From contig CANTFK010000174.1 in the NCBI GenBank assembly GCA_947646735.1, positions 62,001 through 126,000 on the forward strand: 64,000 nt of DNA. Reading direction: 5' to 3'. The notes under the pieces were generated by a model, which was given only the letters and a program-made list of their open reading frames with translations, did not search any database and was not told where the DNA came from. Position numbers and translations under genes: made by a program. This DNA is from Peronospora farinosa. Taxonomy: Eukaryota > Oomycota > Peronosporomycetes > Peronosporales > Peronosporaceae. Positions 1 to 9,994 of the stretch are shown here, piece after piece. How positions within the stretch are numbered: the first letter of the stretch is position 1; each line of letters begins with the position of its first letter.

Positions 1-1122
1 CGGTCATACCCCTGACGATACCTCGCCCTCACATCGCGCAGATCCACAGTCAGTTTTGAGACTTGACTCCTGAAATCTGTCACCTGCCAATCCAGCGCAG
101 CGATCTCCGCCTGCGACTGAACGACATCAGGATAGGCAGCTGGGCGTAATCTCCACTCCTATCGGGCGCCAACTGTGTTGGTGGATTCGAATGGGAACAC
201 ATGCTTCCTTGTTGGAAGGTTGTTGGCCCTCCGTCATGCAGAGCAAAAGCTTCAGATCCTTGTCCAGTGCAAAGGATACCCGAAAAATTTCGACTCTTAA
301 GAACTGGTTGATGCGTTGCGTGTCGACGTGCCTGGACTGGTGACTGCTTACGAGCAGAAGCCCCAGCTGTATTCGCTCTGCTAAGTCCTGATGGAAAAGC
401 AGAGGCAGCGTAGAGAGAAGGATTTGGGGGTATGTCATCACCCAACACAATTATCTCGCACGCGTCACAGCGAAGCTGATTTGCTGCGACCGATGATTTT
501 ACTGCATTTGCATGTGGTTTGACACGGCGCAAAAACTCTGCTTCGTATTCGTCGGTTGTTATATTCGAAGCAACACGACGGAGATAGAGAAAGCACCTCG
601 TGCTTTGCCCTGTCTTCTTTACGATGGAAAGAGGCTAGAGATGTAATTGCGTCAATATTGGCTCGTCTTAGAAGCGTCGCACTATTGCCACTCGATTGTG
701 ACCACTCGGATGGTGGTGGCATTGCTGGCAATCCACCTCTCACTTATCCGCCCTCGCTAAGGCAATCTAGTGCGGCCGACTGTGTAGTCGAAGGGGCTTT
801 TTGCTCACCCTCGCCTAAGGCTGACTCTTCATTTATAGATTGTCAAGACATCAGACGTAGGGATAAAAGAGGCGGAAGATTTAAAATCGCCGACCTGCTG
901 TTGAGTCGCGGCTGTTTTTTTCGAAGAAGCGCTCTCAGTTGTGTCCTCTGTGCTCATTGGCGCAGACGAAGAGGCATGACCCTCTCTGTCAGGAATCATG
1001 GAAGCTTCCTGAAGGTTGGGTGTCTCAAATGATGTGGACATATGTCTAATCAATGCACAATGCTCATCACCACTTTGGGGTGATGGCAATGTTGTGCTCT
1101 CATTTTAGTCAACAACGAGATA
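1..1122 (-). pseudogene. Decayed ORF of an unidentified repeat (left copy), runs off the window edge
   Basis: Read on the minus strand, several frames give pieces of one protein. From about 1089 there is a Ser/Thr-rich stretch (PTSDVLTIYK near its end). A segment PAMPPPSEWSQSSGNSATLL follows at about 720, then a Cys/Arg-rich stretch, and near the window edge a heptad-like stretch (AEIAALDWQVTDFRSQVSKL). The same protein pieces occur in the opposite orientation at 63068-63980 (PTSNVLTIYN, PEMPPPSEWSRSNGNSATLL), so this is a dispersed repeat. Frames are broken by indels and stops. I do not recognise the family; a retroelement gag or accessory protein is possible. The copy is cut at about 1122, where the LTR remnant of element A begins. 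Confidence 0.5.
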
Positions 1123-1232
1123 CATGGGAAGGTGAGACGACGCGGTATCGGGGTACCCCCTCCGAAAGTCGGCAGTCCGGCGCAGTGAGTGGTTGTAGAT
1201 CTCCTACGTTGTTTGAGATTTACTCCACCACA
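1123..1232 (+). repeat. 5'-truncated 5' LTR remnant of gypsy element A
   Basis: These 110 bases match the 3' end of the LTRs of element B in transcript orientation. They include the block around CGGGGTACCCCCTCCGAAAG and the terminal CTCCACCACA. The LTR end is followed after one base by a primer-binding-like site. Most of the LTR, expected to be about 1 kb from B, is missing. The break lies against the unidentified repeat ORF on the left. Confidence 0.7.
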
Positions 1233-1365
1233 ATTGTGCGCGTCCAGCATGGGCAAAGAGACCTCATCAAAAGGATGTAATCGAGATGCGAGGGCTCACC
1301 TAGAGATGAGTCAACAGGATGAAAAGGCTGAAGCAGATACTTTCGATGATTAAGTCTGTGTTCAC
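1233..1365 (+). other. Collapsed gag-protease region of element A
   Basis: Only about 130 bases separate the primer site from sequence aligning with the pre-RT linker of element B (CVHESEDLCAEDID against MCSFESGELWAEDIR). In B the same interval holds gag and protease and spans about 3.7 kb. A has therefore lost gag and protease in one internal deletion. Confidence 0.6.
1234..1251 (+). other. Primer-binding site of element A (tRNA primer)
   Basis: TTGTGCGCGTCC begins one base after the LTR end. The matching positions in B (TGGTGCGCGTGCC) and C (TGATGCGCGTTCC) are close variants, so this family uses one tRNA primer type. I did not assign the tRNA. Confidence 0.5.
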
Positions 1366-2320
1366 GAGAGTGAAGACTTATGTGCCGAAGATATCGACAA
1401 AAATTGGGCTGTCATCCTTGAGGTGACCCCATATACGAACGAAGGTACGTTGAAAGACATCCAGATCCTAGACCCCGGTGATACCCCAAAGGAGGAGGTA
1501 GACCGCCTCCGCCAGATTATATGAAGAAAACGACATTTGTTGATGGGAAAAGGTAACGCATTACCCCCGGCGGCTCGAGGAGCAGTGTGCGACATTGACG
1601 TTAAGAACGCACGGCCTTCGCCCAACGGGTACGGAAGGTGGCCCCTCAATTTAGGGAGAAGCTGGCAAACCTGATAAAAGGCCTCTTGTCATCCGAGATA
1701 ATCCAGCATTCCACCTCCCCATGGGCCAGTCCAATTGTAATTATTGTTAAGAAGAATGGGGTGGATATAAGGCTGTGCATTGACTACCGGATGGTGAATG
1801 ACTTAACGCGGCTTATGGTGTACCCTATGCCTCTCGTGAATGAGTTGCTGGAAGACCTAGATAAGGCCCTGTGGTACTGCTCACTGGATATGGCTAGCGG
1901 TTTTTGGGTGGTCAGCATGACTGAACGAGCTCGTTTAGTCTCGGCGTTTGTAACCCCACTCGGATTGTTTGAGTGGAGACGAATGCCGATTGGACTGAAG
2001 AATGCACCGCAGATCTATCAGAGATTGTTGGATAATGCTTTATATGGATTTCTAAGGATTTCCTCGAAGCCCAACGCGGAAAAACAGGTTGACCTGTTCG
2101 AAATAGTTCAGCCTGAAGCGGACCACAAGGAGTCCATATTAGGAGGCCGGTCTTATATCGATGATATTTTGGTAACCTCTGGATCATGGGATGACCTATG
2201 CTTAAAAGTGGAAAGACTATTGAAGGTTTGTGATAAGTAATATTTATCGATCAGCGCGGTCAAAAGTTTATGGGGATGTAAAAAAGTTGATTATCTTGGG
2301 CATCGAGTATCCGCGGAGGG
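1366..2320 (+). pseudogene. pol: Element A reverse transcriptase (decayed)
   Basis: Ty3/gypsy reverse transcriptase domain. The open part from 1638 shows SPIVIIVKKNGVDIRLCIDY, LDMASGFWVV and the catalytic box SYIDDIL at about 2153-2173 (YIDD in place of the usual YVDD). Upstream, reading from about 1366 gives the linker CVHESEDLCAEDID and EEVDRLRQII. Breaks are an in-frame TGA near 1524, a frameshift near 1620 and TAA near 2238. Protein similarity to the RT of element B is high along the whole stretch. It is part of the pol that runs to 4524 and resumes at 16825. Not expected to be functional. Confidence 0.85.
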
Positions 2321-3527
2321 GTTGAAGGCCCACCCTAAGGATCTTCAGTCATTTATGGACTTACCGCTGCCCACCACCCTAACAGCCATGCAGCCGTTTC
2401 TTGGAAGTCTCAATAACTATAGCCGGTTTCTAGAAGACTTCGCGATTTATGCGTCAATATTGTACGAGCTAATAAAAGTGGATTATCACGTATTACGACG
2501 CCGGATGAGTGAGACTGAGGACACCCAGAGGAGTGACCAGGAGGAAGACCGATGGACTTGGGTGCAGGTGGCCTTTGCGATATTGAAGAATAAAAAAGCT
2601 ACCACCCCAATCCTCCGCCATTTTGATCCAGACCGGGAACATGTCATTATTGTCTATGCCAGTGAGTGGGCCATCTCGGCATCCCTGGTGCAGGAGTATG
2701 AGGAGGTGTATATGCCGGTAACTTTCACGAGTTGGACTTTGAAGCCAAACGAGATCAACTATGGGCTGGTGGACAAGGAAGTGTTGGCGCTATTGCGAAT
2801 ACTAGACCTTTGTTACACGTCGTTGGTCACCCGACCTATTAAGGTCTTGACCCGACACTCAACACTGGCGTGGATAGTCCGGTCACCGGGTCTACAAGGT
2901 CGCCTTGGAAATTGGGCTGCGCTCCTGTCCCAATGGACGTTAGAAGTGGTCAAGTGTAAGCGCGGCGAAGATGAAATACTGGGAACATTAGCGGCAAGCA
3001 TTACGCCTCGCGAAAATGTGGACTCTATTCTATCTTCAATCGTCCCCAAGAAACACCCGCGCCAAGCTATCACGGTGGTTCCTCCTACAGTCGAACCCGA
3101 GGAAGTATTGTACGTGGTCAGTTTCGATGGGTCTGCACGAGTTAAACGTGGGGGCGGAGCCTGCAGTGCTATCGTATGGCAACTCCCAGGGTGGACCGTG
3201 ATTGCAGCAGCATCAAGATATTTAACGGAGGCAACGGTAAAAGAAGCAGAGTATGAGGGCCTTTTGTTATGTTTTAGCCTACTGGAGAAATTGAATCGTA
3301 GACGTCTGGTGGTGTGCGGTGATTCCAATCTGGTCATCCGACAAATGCGAGGGGAAATTAAATGCAAGGCGCCAGGTCTCACGGTACGAAGATTGGAGGC
3401 CCCGGACCTGCTCCTTTCCTGGCCAGCCCATGGGTTTCTACACATCAAGCGTGAATGGAACCAGAGTGTGGACCGTCTCGATAACGCGGCCCTGCAACAG
3501 CAACAAGGGGTCGAAATAAATACCTGA
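2321..3527 (+). pseudogene. pol: Element A RNase H plus second, archaeal-like RNase H
   Basis: A long open stretch (2322-3527, 401 codons). It begins with the RT thumb/connection (FLGSLNNYSRFLEDFAIYAS). Next is the normal gypsy RNase H (IIVYASEWAISASLVQEY, residues about 108-125). From about residue 268 a second RNase H fold carries a D-E-D-D set: FDGSARVK, EAEYEGLL, VCGDSNLVIRQMRGE and NQSVDRL. Ty3/gypsy elements with an extra archaeal-like RNase H are known from plants and oomycetes. The open frame survives although RT upstream and integrase downstream are broken. This is the best preserved part of A. Confidence 0.85.
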
Positions 3528-4524
3528 GGAAGAGTGGAAAGACCTCGAAGAGATTAATCGTCTTCCTGAACTCTTGGTACCCAAGAATCCCAGCCCAGCA
3601 ATGCGAATTACAGCTGTCACGAGGTCTCGGGTCCGGTCCAGGATGACGACAGAGGTTGTGCAAGAAGAGGTGGTGCAACGGATACGAATTGAGCGAATTT
3701 CGGCTGCCCAAGACGAAGAAATGTGGATACGGGATTTGTAGCTCTACTTACGAAGTGAGTGGAGCAGTTTACCCGCAGAAGTGGCGTTGGCATGCGGCAA
3801 GATCGAGACGAATTACGCTTTGGATGAGGACGGACTTCTATTGTATTGCCCGGGTCTGGGGACAGCTGAAGAGGATCGCGATGGGTGGATCCGGCTAGTG
3901 ATACCCGAAAGCCTACAACAAGATTTTCTGCACCATTACCACAAGAGTCTTGAAGGGGGACACCAAGGAATCGGCCGCACATACCAGCGGATACGAAGGC
4001 ATTTCCATTGCAGAGGGTTGTTTCGAAGTGTACAGCGCTTCGTTGGTACTTGTGTCGACTGTGAGACCGGAAAAGGTGGACCCACCTTACGAGGGAAGAC
4101 CCCAGAGAATGTTCGGGGAACCTAACCATTTCAGGTCATCGCGATGGATCATATTCCATCGTTGCCTAAGTCGTTCAAGGGAAACACGGAGCTATTGATA
4201 TGGGTGGACCTGTTTACTAGTTATGTAATTGCTAAGGCCAGCTCGTCGAGGTCGGCCCAAACCGTGGCAGAAGGGTACGAAGAATGTGTATTTCGAAGGT
4301 TTGGGGCCAGTGAGGCGTCCGACACGACAGGGAACCAAGTTTCATGTCGGATTTCTTTCGCGCCTTCAACCGCATGATTGGACAGAAGCAACGGCAACTA
4401 TGGCCAACCGTCCTCAGGATAATGGAACAGCGGAAATGATGGTACAGACGATCAACAGATCTATCAAAATGTATGTGTCGGAGTGGGCCATAAATATTGG
4501 GATGCGTATGCGGAGAGGCTTACA
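3528..4524 (+). pseudogene. pol: Element A integrase, N-terminal part, interrupted by element B
   Basis: The HHCC zinc domain is intact in one frame at about 3930-4075 (HHYHKSLEGGHQG through CVDCETGKG). The catalytic core starts MDHIPSLPKSFKGNTELLIW, with VDLF holding the first catalytic Asp. After that the frame shifts repeatedly: around the second Asp (4310-4330) and again near 4380. The last codons before the insertion read AERLT, and the reading resumes at 16825 with HALN, matching AERLTFALNTAQ of element B. B therefore inserted inside the integrase coding sequence. Confidence 0.85.
4521..4524. repeat. Target-site duplication of element B, left copy (TACA)
   Basis: TACA directly precedes the left LTR and recurs directly after the right LTR at 16821-16824. 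Four- to six-base duplications are usual for LTR elements. Confidence 0.8.
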
Positions 4525-5255
4525 TGTGGTGGAGTGGGTTCTCAAAATTGTATGATGAGACCCCAAACCACTCACTGTGCCGGACTGCCGACTGTCGGAG
4601 GGGGTACCCCGATGCCGCGTATGAACCTTCTCTCACCTTGTTTACCCGTCGGCTGGCGGGTTGCACTCTTCGGAGGACTTGGTGATGATGTAAACGTCTG
4701 CCTTGAGGGAGGTAGACCTGGGGGGCCTCGAGTGGATGTGCTTCACTCGGTGGGCCGGTAGGTGGCCACTCGATCGACCTTGTCGAGAGTGGACTTAGAG
4801 CCAAATTCTTCAGGGGCGCTTGTCGTCCCTGGCCTTTTCCTTCTGTTTCAGAGATATTAACCACCTGACCTTTACGTTGCCCCCGGACCTTGAGGTGAGG
4901 GAGACCACTTCCGATAGCGGGTCTTGGGGGGTGTTGCTACTCGAACGAGCTCACAGGCCAAATATATCCTGGAGCTCTACTCGCACTTGAACTTCGCTAC
5001 GCAACTGTCTTCGACGAGGGGCCAAAATATATCCCTTCCCGGAACAGTGAGTAACTTAGAACAAGTCCTTCTTGGGTGACGGAGTCGTGCCACGTAGATC
5101 GCAAATTGAGTAGTATTTAGTATAGTCCTATCCTTTTACCTCCTTTACTCTATCCTTGCCTGATGCTTTGATTCCTTGCGTCGACTGGTCTGATCCTTGT
5201 ATTAGTTGGTCCGGAGTGGCTGAACCCCGAGGGGCCGAGGTGGATCGATGAGGGA

Positions 5256-5400
5256 CCGGGTCGACTGATAAGGGACTCAGGGCTACCAATGAGGGACCCA
5301 GGTCTACTGATGAGGGACCGGGTCGACCAATGAGCGACCCAGGTCTACCAATGAGGGACCGGGTCTACCAATGAGGGGCCAGGTCGATCAATGAGGGGCC
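5256..5400. repeat. LTR minisatellite, about 20-bp unit (left LTR)
   Basis: About seven imperfect units of the form GACCGGGTCTACCAATGAGG. The same array in the right LTR (16344-16620) has six more units. It lies in the LTR part distal to the primer-binding site (U3-like position). Confidence 0.85.
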
Positions 5401-5416
5401 ATGATTAACTCCCTTT

Positions 5417-5436
5417 GGTACCGGTTAACCGGTACC
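5417..5436. promoter_or_regulatory. Perfect 20-bp palindrome in element B LTR
   Basis: GGTACCGGTTAACCGGTACC is its own reverse complement. It is unchanged in the right LTR at 16636-16655 and lies next to the minisatellite. It could be a dyad binding site; that is inference. Confidence 0.6.
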
Positions 5437-5729
5437 CTGATACTGATTTTTCTTCGGCGGATCCTGCGGATTGTTCTCCACCAACGGTCGCTCCCCTTCG
5501 AGGCCCCTGTCTCTCTGGTCCCCTGTCCCTGACCCACGGCCTATACTACGAATCCAACTGGAGTCTGGGACCTCCACATCACAAAATTAGCACTTCACCA
5601 CAGCCGCCCCCTGCACTTGCTCAACCATACAACGGATTGAGCACGCGCATGTCTTCACTTCCTTCGTCACGTAGGTCCTTTACTGTCCCCTTTGTTGCTC
5701 ATCCATTTCTAACTCGTGTCTGTCCAGCC

Positions 5730-7581
5730 ATGTCTTCCCCTGGTTCTGACCCACCGTCTGCTGACCCACCTTCCGCTGATCCACCGTCTAAAGAGCCGAA
5801 CTCGGTCGCCCCAGCTGATTCAATCGCCCTTGGTTCTAACCCCCATCTGCTGACCCACCGTCCGCTGACCCGCCGTCTAAAGAGCCGACTTCAATCGTCG
5901 TCGCGCCTTCGGTTGACTCTCCATGTAGAGAGGCGTCTTTGGCCGACCTTCCCAGGACGGTGTCTTCGCCGTTGAGTGCTGCCGAAACTGTTGTCGTTCA
6001 CAGCTCTCCTGTTTCCACCGCTTTGCCTCCTGCCGAGACGGCAGGTCCTCCTGTCACGCCGGCCCCCATGTTGACCATCCGTCTTCCGTACCCGTCAACG
6101 TACGTGTAGCTCTGCAGGAACTGCAAGCTCTCGCGGACGCCCATTCCCGCCGCATAGAAGACTGCGAGGGTCGGCTAGGTGTCCTTCCCCCTTCGGCCAC
6201 CTTGTTGTCCACTCGTTGTGAGCGGTTGGAGGAGACATTGCGCGAAAAGTCCCGGCTGGTGGCCCAACTTCGCGAAGCTCTCCAGCGCGAGACTGCACTG
6301 GTGGACCGTCTGCGATGGAAGGTCGACCACATCCGAAGCCAGTACTCGCTTCTCGCCGCAGAGCTCGACCACGTCGACTTCTCTGACGGGCCAACTCCGG
6401 GACCAGCTCCTCCTTCAGCGACTTCGCCCCCGGTCGTATGTTCCCCTTCGAGGCCGGCAAAAGCTCTTGGCAAGCGGACCAGGCGGCCATCACCCCGGGT
6501 ACCCGCCAAAACCTCCAAGCCTCCGAGGCCCGACGCCTCTGCGATACCGCTGTCGGCAGTCTCTGGTGGTCGTTCTCCTGTCGTGCTTGAGTCTTCGGAC
6601 GACGACCTCAGCGACGACAGCGAGACCCTTCGGGCGGCTCTGGCCAAGTCTCGTTCTGCTAATCGTCGCCCTGCCAGCGCGAACCCTGTACGTCTTCCGT
6701 CGACGTCCACTCCTCCATTGAGGACCACCTCGGCTACCGGCCTCTCGTTGAAACGGGCGATTTTCGGGACATCGGACTCGGAGACCGAGTCGTCTGCGGA
6801 GAAAAACACGAGTGCGCCTCCTGTCGCGGACAACACTTCGCCCCTTCTGGCCGACTCCAGCCTGCTTCCCAGAGACGCCATGATCCCCGGATACATGCAG
6901 TCGAAGACCTTTTCCGCTGCGGAAGTGGCACCTTTGCCGGTCGACCTGGTCAATTCGTGGTGCATTGTTACAATGTCTTCCACAGACTTGATCGACCAGC
7001 TGGATCTACCTTGGGGTTGGTTTGGCCCTCCGGACGGAAACCTCGACCGGCCCCCCAAATGGAAGAGGTCGTTGGTGAACCCTCCAATGATCCAGAGATT
7101 GCTAGCGGTGGAACCTTGGGTGGAAGCTCGTGTTCCCTTGCAGCCCGTTTCCTTCCGACCTGTTGGCTGGTTCACCCAGTTGGCAGCGGCCTACATCCAG
7201 TTTGACGAAGAGCATAGTCAAGCACTTTGGGAGGCGACCCACTGCTTGTGGATCTCCAAAGACCAAGCGCGCGCGAATTCTTTCCTCGCGTCCTACTACA
7301 AAGCGCGCGCGAATTCTTTCCTCGCGTCCTACTACAAAGCGCGTAAGAAGCGTCGGAGTCGGGCGACTCGAGCGTGGCGGGAGGTGGTCGACCTTATATT
7401 CATTGCGATGAACAAGGGCCACTGCGATCTCAAAATTTTCCTGGACCCCTTCTTCCGTCATCTTCCTCGAACCCGCCGTGTGATTTATTGCTTCCCTGGT
7501 CGTGAAGAGGGGTCGGATCCGGTCGATCTGCTTGAGGCCCTTCGGGTGTCGGATTCCGCGTGGCCGTGGCTCACCCAGTAA
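5730..7581 (+). pseudogene. Antisense accessory gene of element B (coiled coil, Ser/Pro linker, conserved C-terminal domain)
   Basis: This gene runs opposite to pol, between the chromodomain gene and the 3' LTR. The intact part is 6202-7581 (459 codons). Upstream, the frame from ATG 5730 (MSSPGSDPPSADPP, Pro/Ser repeats) joins it through two frameshifts near 5850 and 6105, giving an original protein of about 610 residues. Order: Pro-rich N-terminus; coiled coil (VALQELQALADAHSRRIED through RLEETLREKSRLVAQLREAL); acidic Ser/Pro-rich linker (LESSDDDLSDDSETLR); C-terminal domain with GYMQSKTFSAAEVAPLP, LDLPWGWFGP and WFTQLAAAYIQF. Element A carries a homologue in the same relative position. No known enzyme motif is seen. 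A 36-bp in-frame tandem duplication lies at 7265-7336. The start lies about 130 bp outside the LTR, so LTR antisense transcription is plausible. Confidence 0.75.
7265..7336 (+). repeat. 36-bp exact tandem duplication inside the antisense gene
   Basis: Two identical adjacent 36-bp units (7265-7300, 7301-7336) duplicate 12 codons (ARANSFLASYYK twice) without disturbing the frame. Confidence 0.9.
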
Positions 7582-7907
7582 CGGTTGTCTTCTGTGCCCC
7601 ATCCTGGCGCTCTAGTTCCACGCCTCAAAGGCAAATTTGGGCCATCCGTTTAAATCTTCCCTTGAACATGAATCTTCTTTTCCCTTCGATCCTATTTTGT
7701 GTGCTTGTCCATCTTCTATCTCCTCTTGCCATGTTTTCCTCTGTTCTAATTGAGCTTGGTAATCTCCCTCCTTTGTTCTCCATTTTCCTATACTCCTAAC
7801 TCGTGGAAGTTCAAGGCCGCCCCGCAGGCGACCCAAGTCTTCCAACGAGGGGCTGGGCCGACCATTGAGGGACTCGGTCCACCTTCCAAGAAACTTGCTA
7901 CCGTCTG

Positions 7908-8405
7908 CTAGTTTTCATGGCTATGCATTACTTCGAAGCGGTTATGGCTTGTCTTCTTGCGCTCGAAGTCCCGGAGCAAGGCTCCGCAATTCAGTTTCAC
8001 TTCGTCCACCCACGAGGGGTCAGGGTGTCCCTTCCATTGCACGAGGAATTCTCGTTGTTGCCTCCCATACCGAGTCTTCTTGCCGGTACGACTTTCTAAA
8101 ATTTCTTCGACTTCATACTCGCCCTCTTTCAATTCCCGCACCCAGCTGTCTTCTGGTAACAGACATTCATCGAAGTCGACTCGATCTGTTCCATCCACTT
8201 TCAGCTCGCTGCTCGGTCGATCGGGGAACTCTCTGACGGGCTTGAGCTTGGAGATGTGCATGATTGGGAATAGTCTGTATTCTGTACCTCGTAACTCCAT
8301 ACGTACTGCATGATCTCCGACTAATTCATGGACTCGGAACGGTCCGTGCCATAGGTGGGCCAATTTCTTGGCATACCCCTCCTTCACTCGGTCTAGTATA
8401 GCCAT
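7908..8405 (-). CDS. pol: Element B integrase C-terminus (GPY/F-like) and chromodomain
   Basis: Residues about 18-50 carry the GPFRVHELVGDHAVRMEL module found after gypsy integrases. From about residue 97 a chromodomain follows: EYEVEEIL, REFLVQWKGHPDPSWV, then a C-terminal helix. Aromatic residues expected for a histone-tail-binding cage are present (Tyr, Trp, Trp). Element A has the same domain at about 17110-17580. Chromodomains guide integration into chromatin in chromoviruses. The piece is in a different frame from the catalytic integrase (8468-9574), so a frameshift lies between 8405 and 8468. Confidence 0.85.
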   Translation of the reverse strand: MAILDRVKEGYAKKLAHLWHGPFRVHELVGDHAVRMELRGTEYRLFPIMHISKLKPVREFPDRPSSELKVDGTDRVDFDECLLPEDSWVRELKEGEYEVEEILESRTGKKTRYGRQQREFLVQWKGHPDPSWVDEVKLNCGALLRDFERKKTSHNRFEVMHSHEN

Positions 8406-8467
8406 ACCCGGGCCCCTGGCTGAATTTTGTGGCCGACTACCCCTTCATTTTGTGCTTGCACCCGAGT

Positions 8468-9574
8468 CTAACTAGCCGCCCGTAAATTCTCGTTGAATTG
8501 GTCTCTTGCTCGCTGAAAGTGACTCTGAATCCGATATCTCCATCTCCGAGGTCCTAATTCTCGACGTCGAGTATTCACCACCGGTAACATAGTCTCAAGA
8601 GTGGTCCTAGCATCCCATCCATGTACCAGATAGAACGGTGTTTCCTCCCGTACTCTGTCTTGAGCCGTATTTAACGCGAACGTTAATCGTTCCGCGTATT
8701 CATCCCAGTCTCGCTGTCCCACGTCGGCTACGTACATCTTGAGCGATCTTGTTAGAGTCTGGACCATTCTCTCCGCAGTGCCGTTCGCTTGAGGTCGGTA
8801 GGCCATGGTCGCTCTCTGACGTTGACCCACCATACGACTGAACGCTCGGAAGAAGTCCGACATAAACCCCGGTTCCCGATCGTGACGGATCGTCTCACTG
8901 GCACCAAAACGGCGGAAAACGCATTCTTCATATCTCTCAGCTACTGTCGGGGCTGTCCGTGACGAACTTGCTTTAGCCATCACATAACCTATGAACAGGT
9001 CGACCCAGATCAGTAGTTCCGTATTTCCTTTATGTGACTTGGGGAGAGATGGTATGTGGTCCATCGCGATCATTTGGAAGGGGTACGTCGCTTCAACATT
9101 CCCCGGAGACTTTCCTTGTAAAGTAGGTCTCCCTTTCCCAGTCTCGCAATCCATGCACTGACCCACATATTTCTGAACACTCCGGAACAGACCCCTCCAA
9201 TGACAATATCGTCGGATCCGATGATAAGTACGCCTGTTCCCCTGATGGCCGCCTTCCAAACTCGTATGATAATGATGGAGGACGTCGTCTTGGAGACTCT
9301 CAGGTATCACCAATCTGGCAGTTATGTCTCGGTCGTCTCCCTTGATTATTTGGCCGGGGCAGTACACCAGCAGTCCTTCTTCACTTATCTCGTAATCCTC
9401 CGACATTTTGCTGCAGTTTCTGGCCGCTTCCACTGACAAGTCTTTCCAATCTCCCTCCAAGTATGCCTTCAACTCGAGTACCCAGATCTCCTCTTCTTGC
9501 GCATCTCGGATCCTATCCATACGGAGTTGTTGTACACACATCTTCTTGCATGACCTCTCCCGATATTTTGACAC
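8468..9574 (-). CDS. pol: Element B integrase (zinc domain and DDE core)
   Basis: An open frame of 368 codons. The HHCC zinc domain is HHYHTSLEGGHQG ... CMDCETGKG. The DDE core shows MDHIPSLPKSHKGNTELLIW, then VDLF (first Asp), HDREPGFMSDFF (second Asp) and NGTAERMVQTL (Glu). All catalytic positions are intact. The family role is to insert element DNA into the genome. It is preceded by the archaeal-like RNase H remnant (9469-10080) and followed by the chromodomain frame. Confidence 0.9.
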   Translation of the reverse strand: MSKYRERSCKKMCVQQLRMDRIRDAQEEEIWVLELKAYLEGDWKDLSVEAARNCSKMSEDYEISEEGLLVYCPGQIIKGDDRDITARLVIPESLQDDVLHHYHTSLEGGHQGNRRTYHRIRRYCHWRGLFRSVQKYVGQCMDCETGKGRPTLQGKSPGNVEATYPFQMIAMDHIPSLPKSHKGNTELLIWVDLFIGYVMAKASSSRTAPTVAERYEECVFRRFGASETIRHDREPGFMSDFFRAFSRMVGQRQRATMAYRPQANGTAERMVQTLTRSLKMYVADVGQRDWDEYAERLTFALNTAQDRVREETPFYLVHGWDARTTLETMLPVVNTRRRELGPRRWRYRIQSHFQRARDQFNENLRAAS

Positions 9575-9994
9575 CTCGTCACCGCAGATACCTTGACCGA
9601 CTGACCCCGGTCTCTAGGGACCAAAACCTCTGGCAGCCGATTGATTGCTTCTAGACCTGACAACTTTCCTCTCGGTATCGACTCAACCCCTTGATGCTGA
9701 TGTAAAGCCGCACTGGCCAACTGGTCTGCGCTCTGATTCCAGTCTCGTTTCACGTGTAGGACAGCATGGGTGGGCCACGACTGGAGCTTACTCAACGCCT
9801 TGGCCCGTAACGGTATAAACCCGAAGCCTTGCACTCAATCTCTCCACGCATCTGTCTTATAACCAGATTGGAGTCTCCACAAATAATCAAACGCCTTCGC
9901 TACATTGGCTCCAACAGGTCAAAGCCCAGTAACATGCCCTCATATTCAGCTTCATTCACCGTAGACTTGTCGAGATATTTCGACGCAGCTGCGA
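9469..9994 (-). pseudogene. pol: Element B archaeal-like RNase H, C-terminal part (frameshifted)
   Basis: The first catalytic block FDGSARVK lies in the preceding frame near 10060. The remaining blocks sit here: LHVKRDWNQSADQLASAAL at about 9700-9760 in one frame and the middle D/E blocks in another. The domain is complete in order but is broken by at least one indel between about 9830 and 10040. Confidence 0.75.

Larger units (their letters stand above)
4525..5602 (-). repeat. Left LTR (3' LTR) of element B, 1078 bp
   Basis: Starts TGTGGTGGAG and ends CACCACA, a perfect 7-bp terminal inverted repeat with TG...CA ends. It contains a 20-bp-unit minisatellite (about 5256-5400) and a 20-bp palindrome (5417-5436). 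It is 120 bp shorter than the right LTR. The difference equals six minisatellite units (five of 20 bp and one of 21 bp) less one T in a T-run near 5448. Confidence 0.93.

Noticed and set aside
556..1032. Plus-strand ORF of 158 codons near the left edge
   Set aside because: The opposite strand reads as the repeat protein that recurs at 63068-63980, so the plus-strand frame is a shadow.
2813..3448. Minus-strand ORF of 211 codons inside element A pol
   Set aside because: Mirror of the conserved RNase H frame. It is not like the antisense gene at the 3' end, and element B shows no similar protein at this place.
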